A stretch of 6,477 nt of DNA from contig JAIRSK010000074.1 of assembly GCA_031255495.1 (NCBI GenBank), positions 1 through 6,477 on the forward strand. The letters run 5' to 3'. Positions within the stretch are counted from its first letter, which is position 1. The number at the start of each line of letters is the position of its first letter. Shown here piece by piece: positions 6,200-6,477 of this stretch. The stretch comes from Endomicrobiellum devescovinae (GTDB taxonomy: Bacteria > Elusimicrobiota > Endomicrobiia > Endomicrobiales > Endomicrobiaceae). Made by a program: the position numbers and the translations under genes. The notes under the pieces were generated by a model. The model was not told the origin of the DNA and searched no databases. It saw only the letters and a program-made list of their open reading frames with translations.

Positions 6200-6384
6200 C
6201 GCAAGCATGCGCCACTCCCACCTCCACCCTTCCCCCAAATACAAGCTTGGCAATAAGCAGTACAAGTCTCATACCATTTGTCTTCAGCATTGACAAAGCG
6301 TAAAAAGAATGCGGGTAACCATATAGCATTGCTAACTGCAGAAAAAGCTAGACACATCAGAACTGCCAAAACAAATTTCTTCAT
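6193..6384 (-). CDS. small secreted cysteine- and glycine-rich peptide (intact N-terminal part of a probably broken gene)
   Basis: The 63-residue reading has the best ribosome binding site of the window, AGGAGG exactly seven nt before ATG 6384, so translation is likely. Residues 1-20 form a textbook signal peptide: MKK, a hydrophobic core, then the AXA-like end SNA. The mature part would be 43 residues with cysteines at 41, 45, 48 and 60 and a glycine stretch (GKGGGGSG, 51-58), ending in LRR. No lipobox is evident. The spacing C-X3-C-X2-C-X11-C matches no family I can name. Protein-like sequence with more cysteines continues in another frame just beyond the stop, so this is probably the front of a longer gene truncated by a frameshift. 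A genuine small exported peptide is the alternative. Confidence 0.6.
   Translation of the reverse strand: MKKFVLAVLMCLAFSAVSNAIWLPAFFLRFVNAEDKWYETCTAYCQACIWGKGGGGSGACLRR
6217..6236 (-). other. G-rich tract, possible G-quadruplex
   Basis: The minus strand reads GGGGG-AA-GGG-T-GG-A-GG-T-GGG, coding the glycine stretch of the small secreted peptide. It is a striking anomaly in this AT-rich window and lies where the reading frame is lost. Folding as a quadruplex is an inference. Confidence 0.4.
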
Positions 6385-6391
6385 AATACTT

Positions 6392-6397
6392 CCTCCT
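6392..6397 (-). promoter_or_regulatory. ideal Shine-Dalgarno for the small secreted peptide
   Basis: AGGAGG seven nt before ATG 6384 fixes this start and argues that the short reading frame was or is a translated gene. Confidence 0.85.
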
Positions 6398-6412
6398 CTA
6401 AATTTAAATTAC

Positions 6413-6429
6413 AGAAGTTAATAACCTCT
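6413..6429. promoter_or_regulatory. imperfect 17-bp palindrome upstream of the peptide gene, possible operator
   Basis: AGAAGTTA and TAACCTCT are inverted arms (seven of eight positions paired) around a single central base, about 30 nt upstream of ATG 6384, where a repressor would act. No clear -35/-10 pair could be placed around it. Confidence 0.3.
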
Positions 6430-6477
6430 AACGTCTGTTTGGCTCAGCTTTTAGCATTTCAAGGTTTAGGCTGTAAA

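Noticed and set aside
6106..6303. Plus-strand reading of 65 codons
   Set aside because: It is antisense to the small secreted peptide, which has an ideal ribosome binding site and signal peptide; this one has neither.
1..6477. CRISPR array, insertion sequence or riboswitch
   Set aside because: No regularly spaced repeats, transposase motifs with terminal repeats, or recognisable riboswitch cores were found by reading both strands.

Overview
The window is AT-rich, with oligo-A/T intergenic stretches, good Shine-Dalgarno sites and sigma70-like promoters. A GT9 (heptosyltransferase-type) enzyme and two secreted proteins with signal peptides suggest a host- or gut-associated Gram-negative bacterium. 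Nothing here fixes the phylum; an Elusimicrobiota-like or similar AT-rich lineage would fit, but that is a guess.

Positions 1-4327 read on the minus strand. In transcription order they hold a HigB/HigA-type toxin-antitoxin pair (4277-3665), a GT9 glycosyltransferase (3584-2502), a GT2 glycosyltransferase (2499-1651) and a membrane sulfatase-fold phosphotransferase of the LtaS/MdoB (OpgB) type, which runs off the left edge (1584-1). The two glycosyltransferases are 2 nt apart and the sulfatase-fold gene follows after 66 nt, so these three look like one surface-glycan operon: two enzymes that could add sugars and one that could decorate the product with a phospho-alcohol group. The sulfatase-fold gene carries a run of eight G on its coding strand, exactly between its membrane part and its catalytic domain. 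This is a candidate phase-variation switch, currently in the ON frame.

Positions 4328-5087 hold a tRNA-Thr(CGT) gene on the minus strand (4594-4666), flanked by gene-poor DNA. One stretch (4801-4983, minus) reads like protein but is broken by stops.

The right end has two convergent genes for secreted proteins. On the plus strand (5135-5920) is a 261-residue exported, highly helical, coiled-coil-like protein of unknown function with its own extended -10 promoter. On the minus strand, a gene starting at 6384 has an ideal ribosome binding site and signal peptide and encodes a small cysteine- and glycine-rich peptide that stops at 6193. Protein-like reading continues in another frame down to 5978, past one further stop. 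I read this as a roughly 130-residue secreted cysteine-rich protein gene broken by a frameshift and a nonsense codon, unless recoding is involved.

The most interesting points are the G8 tract in the phosphotransferase gene, the broken cysteine-rich secreted gene with its G-rich tracts, the perfect 10-bp hairpin inside the coiled-coil gene, and the protein-like remnant beside the tRNA.
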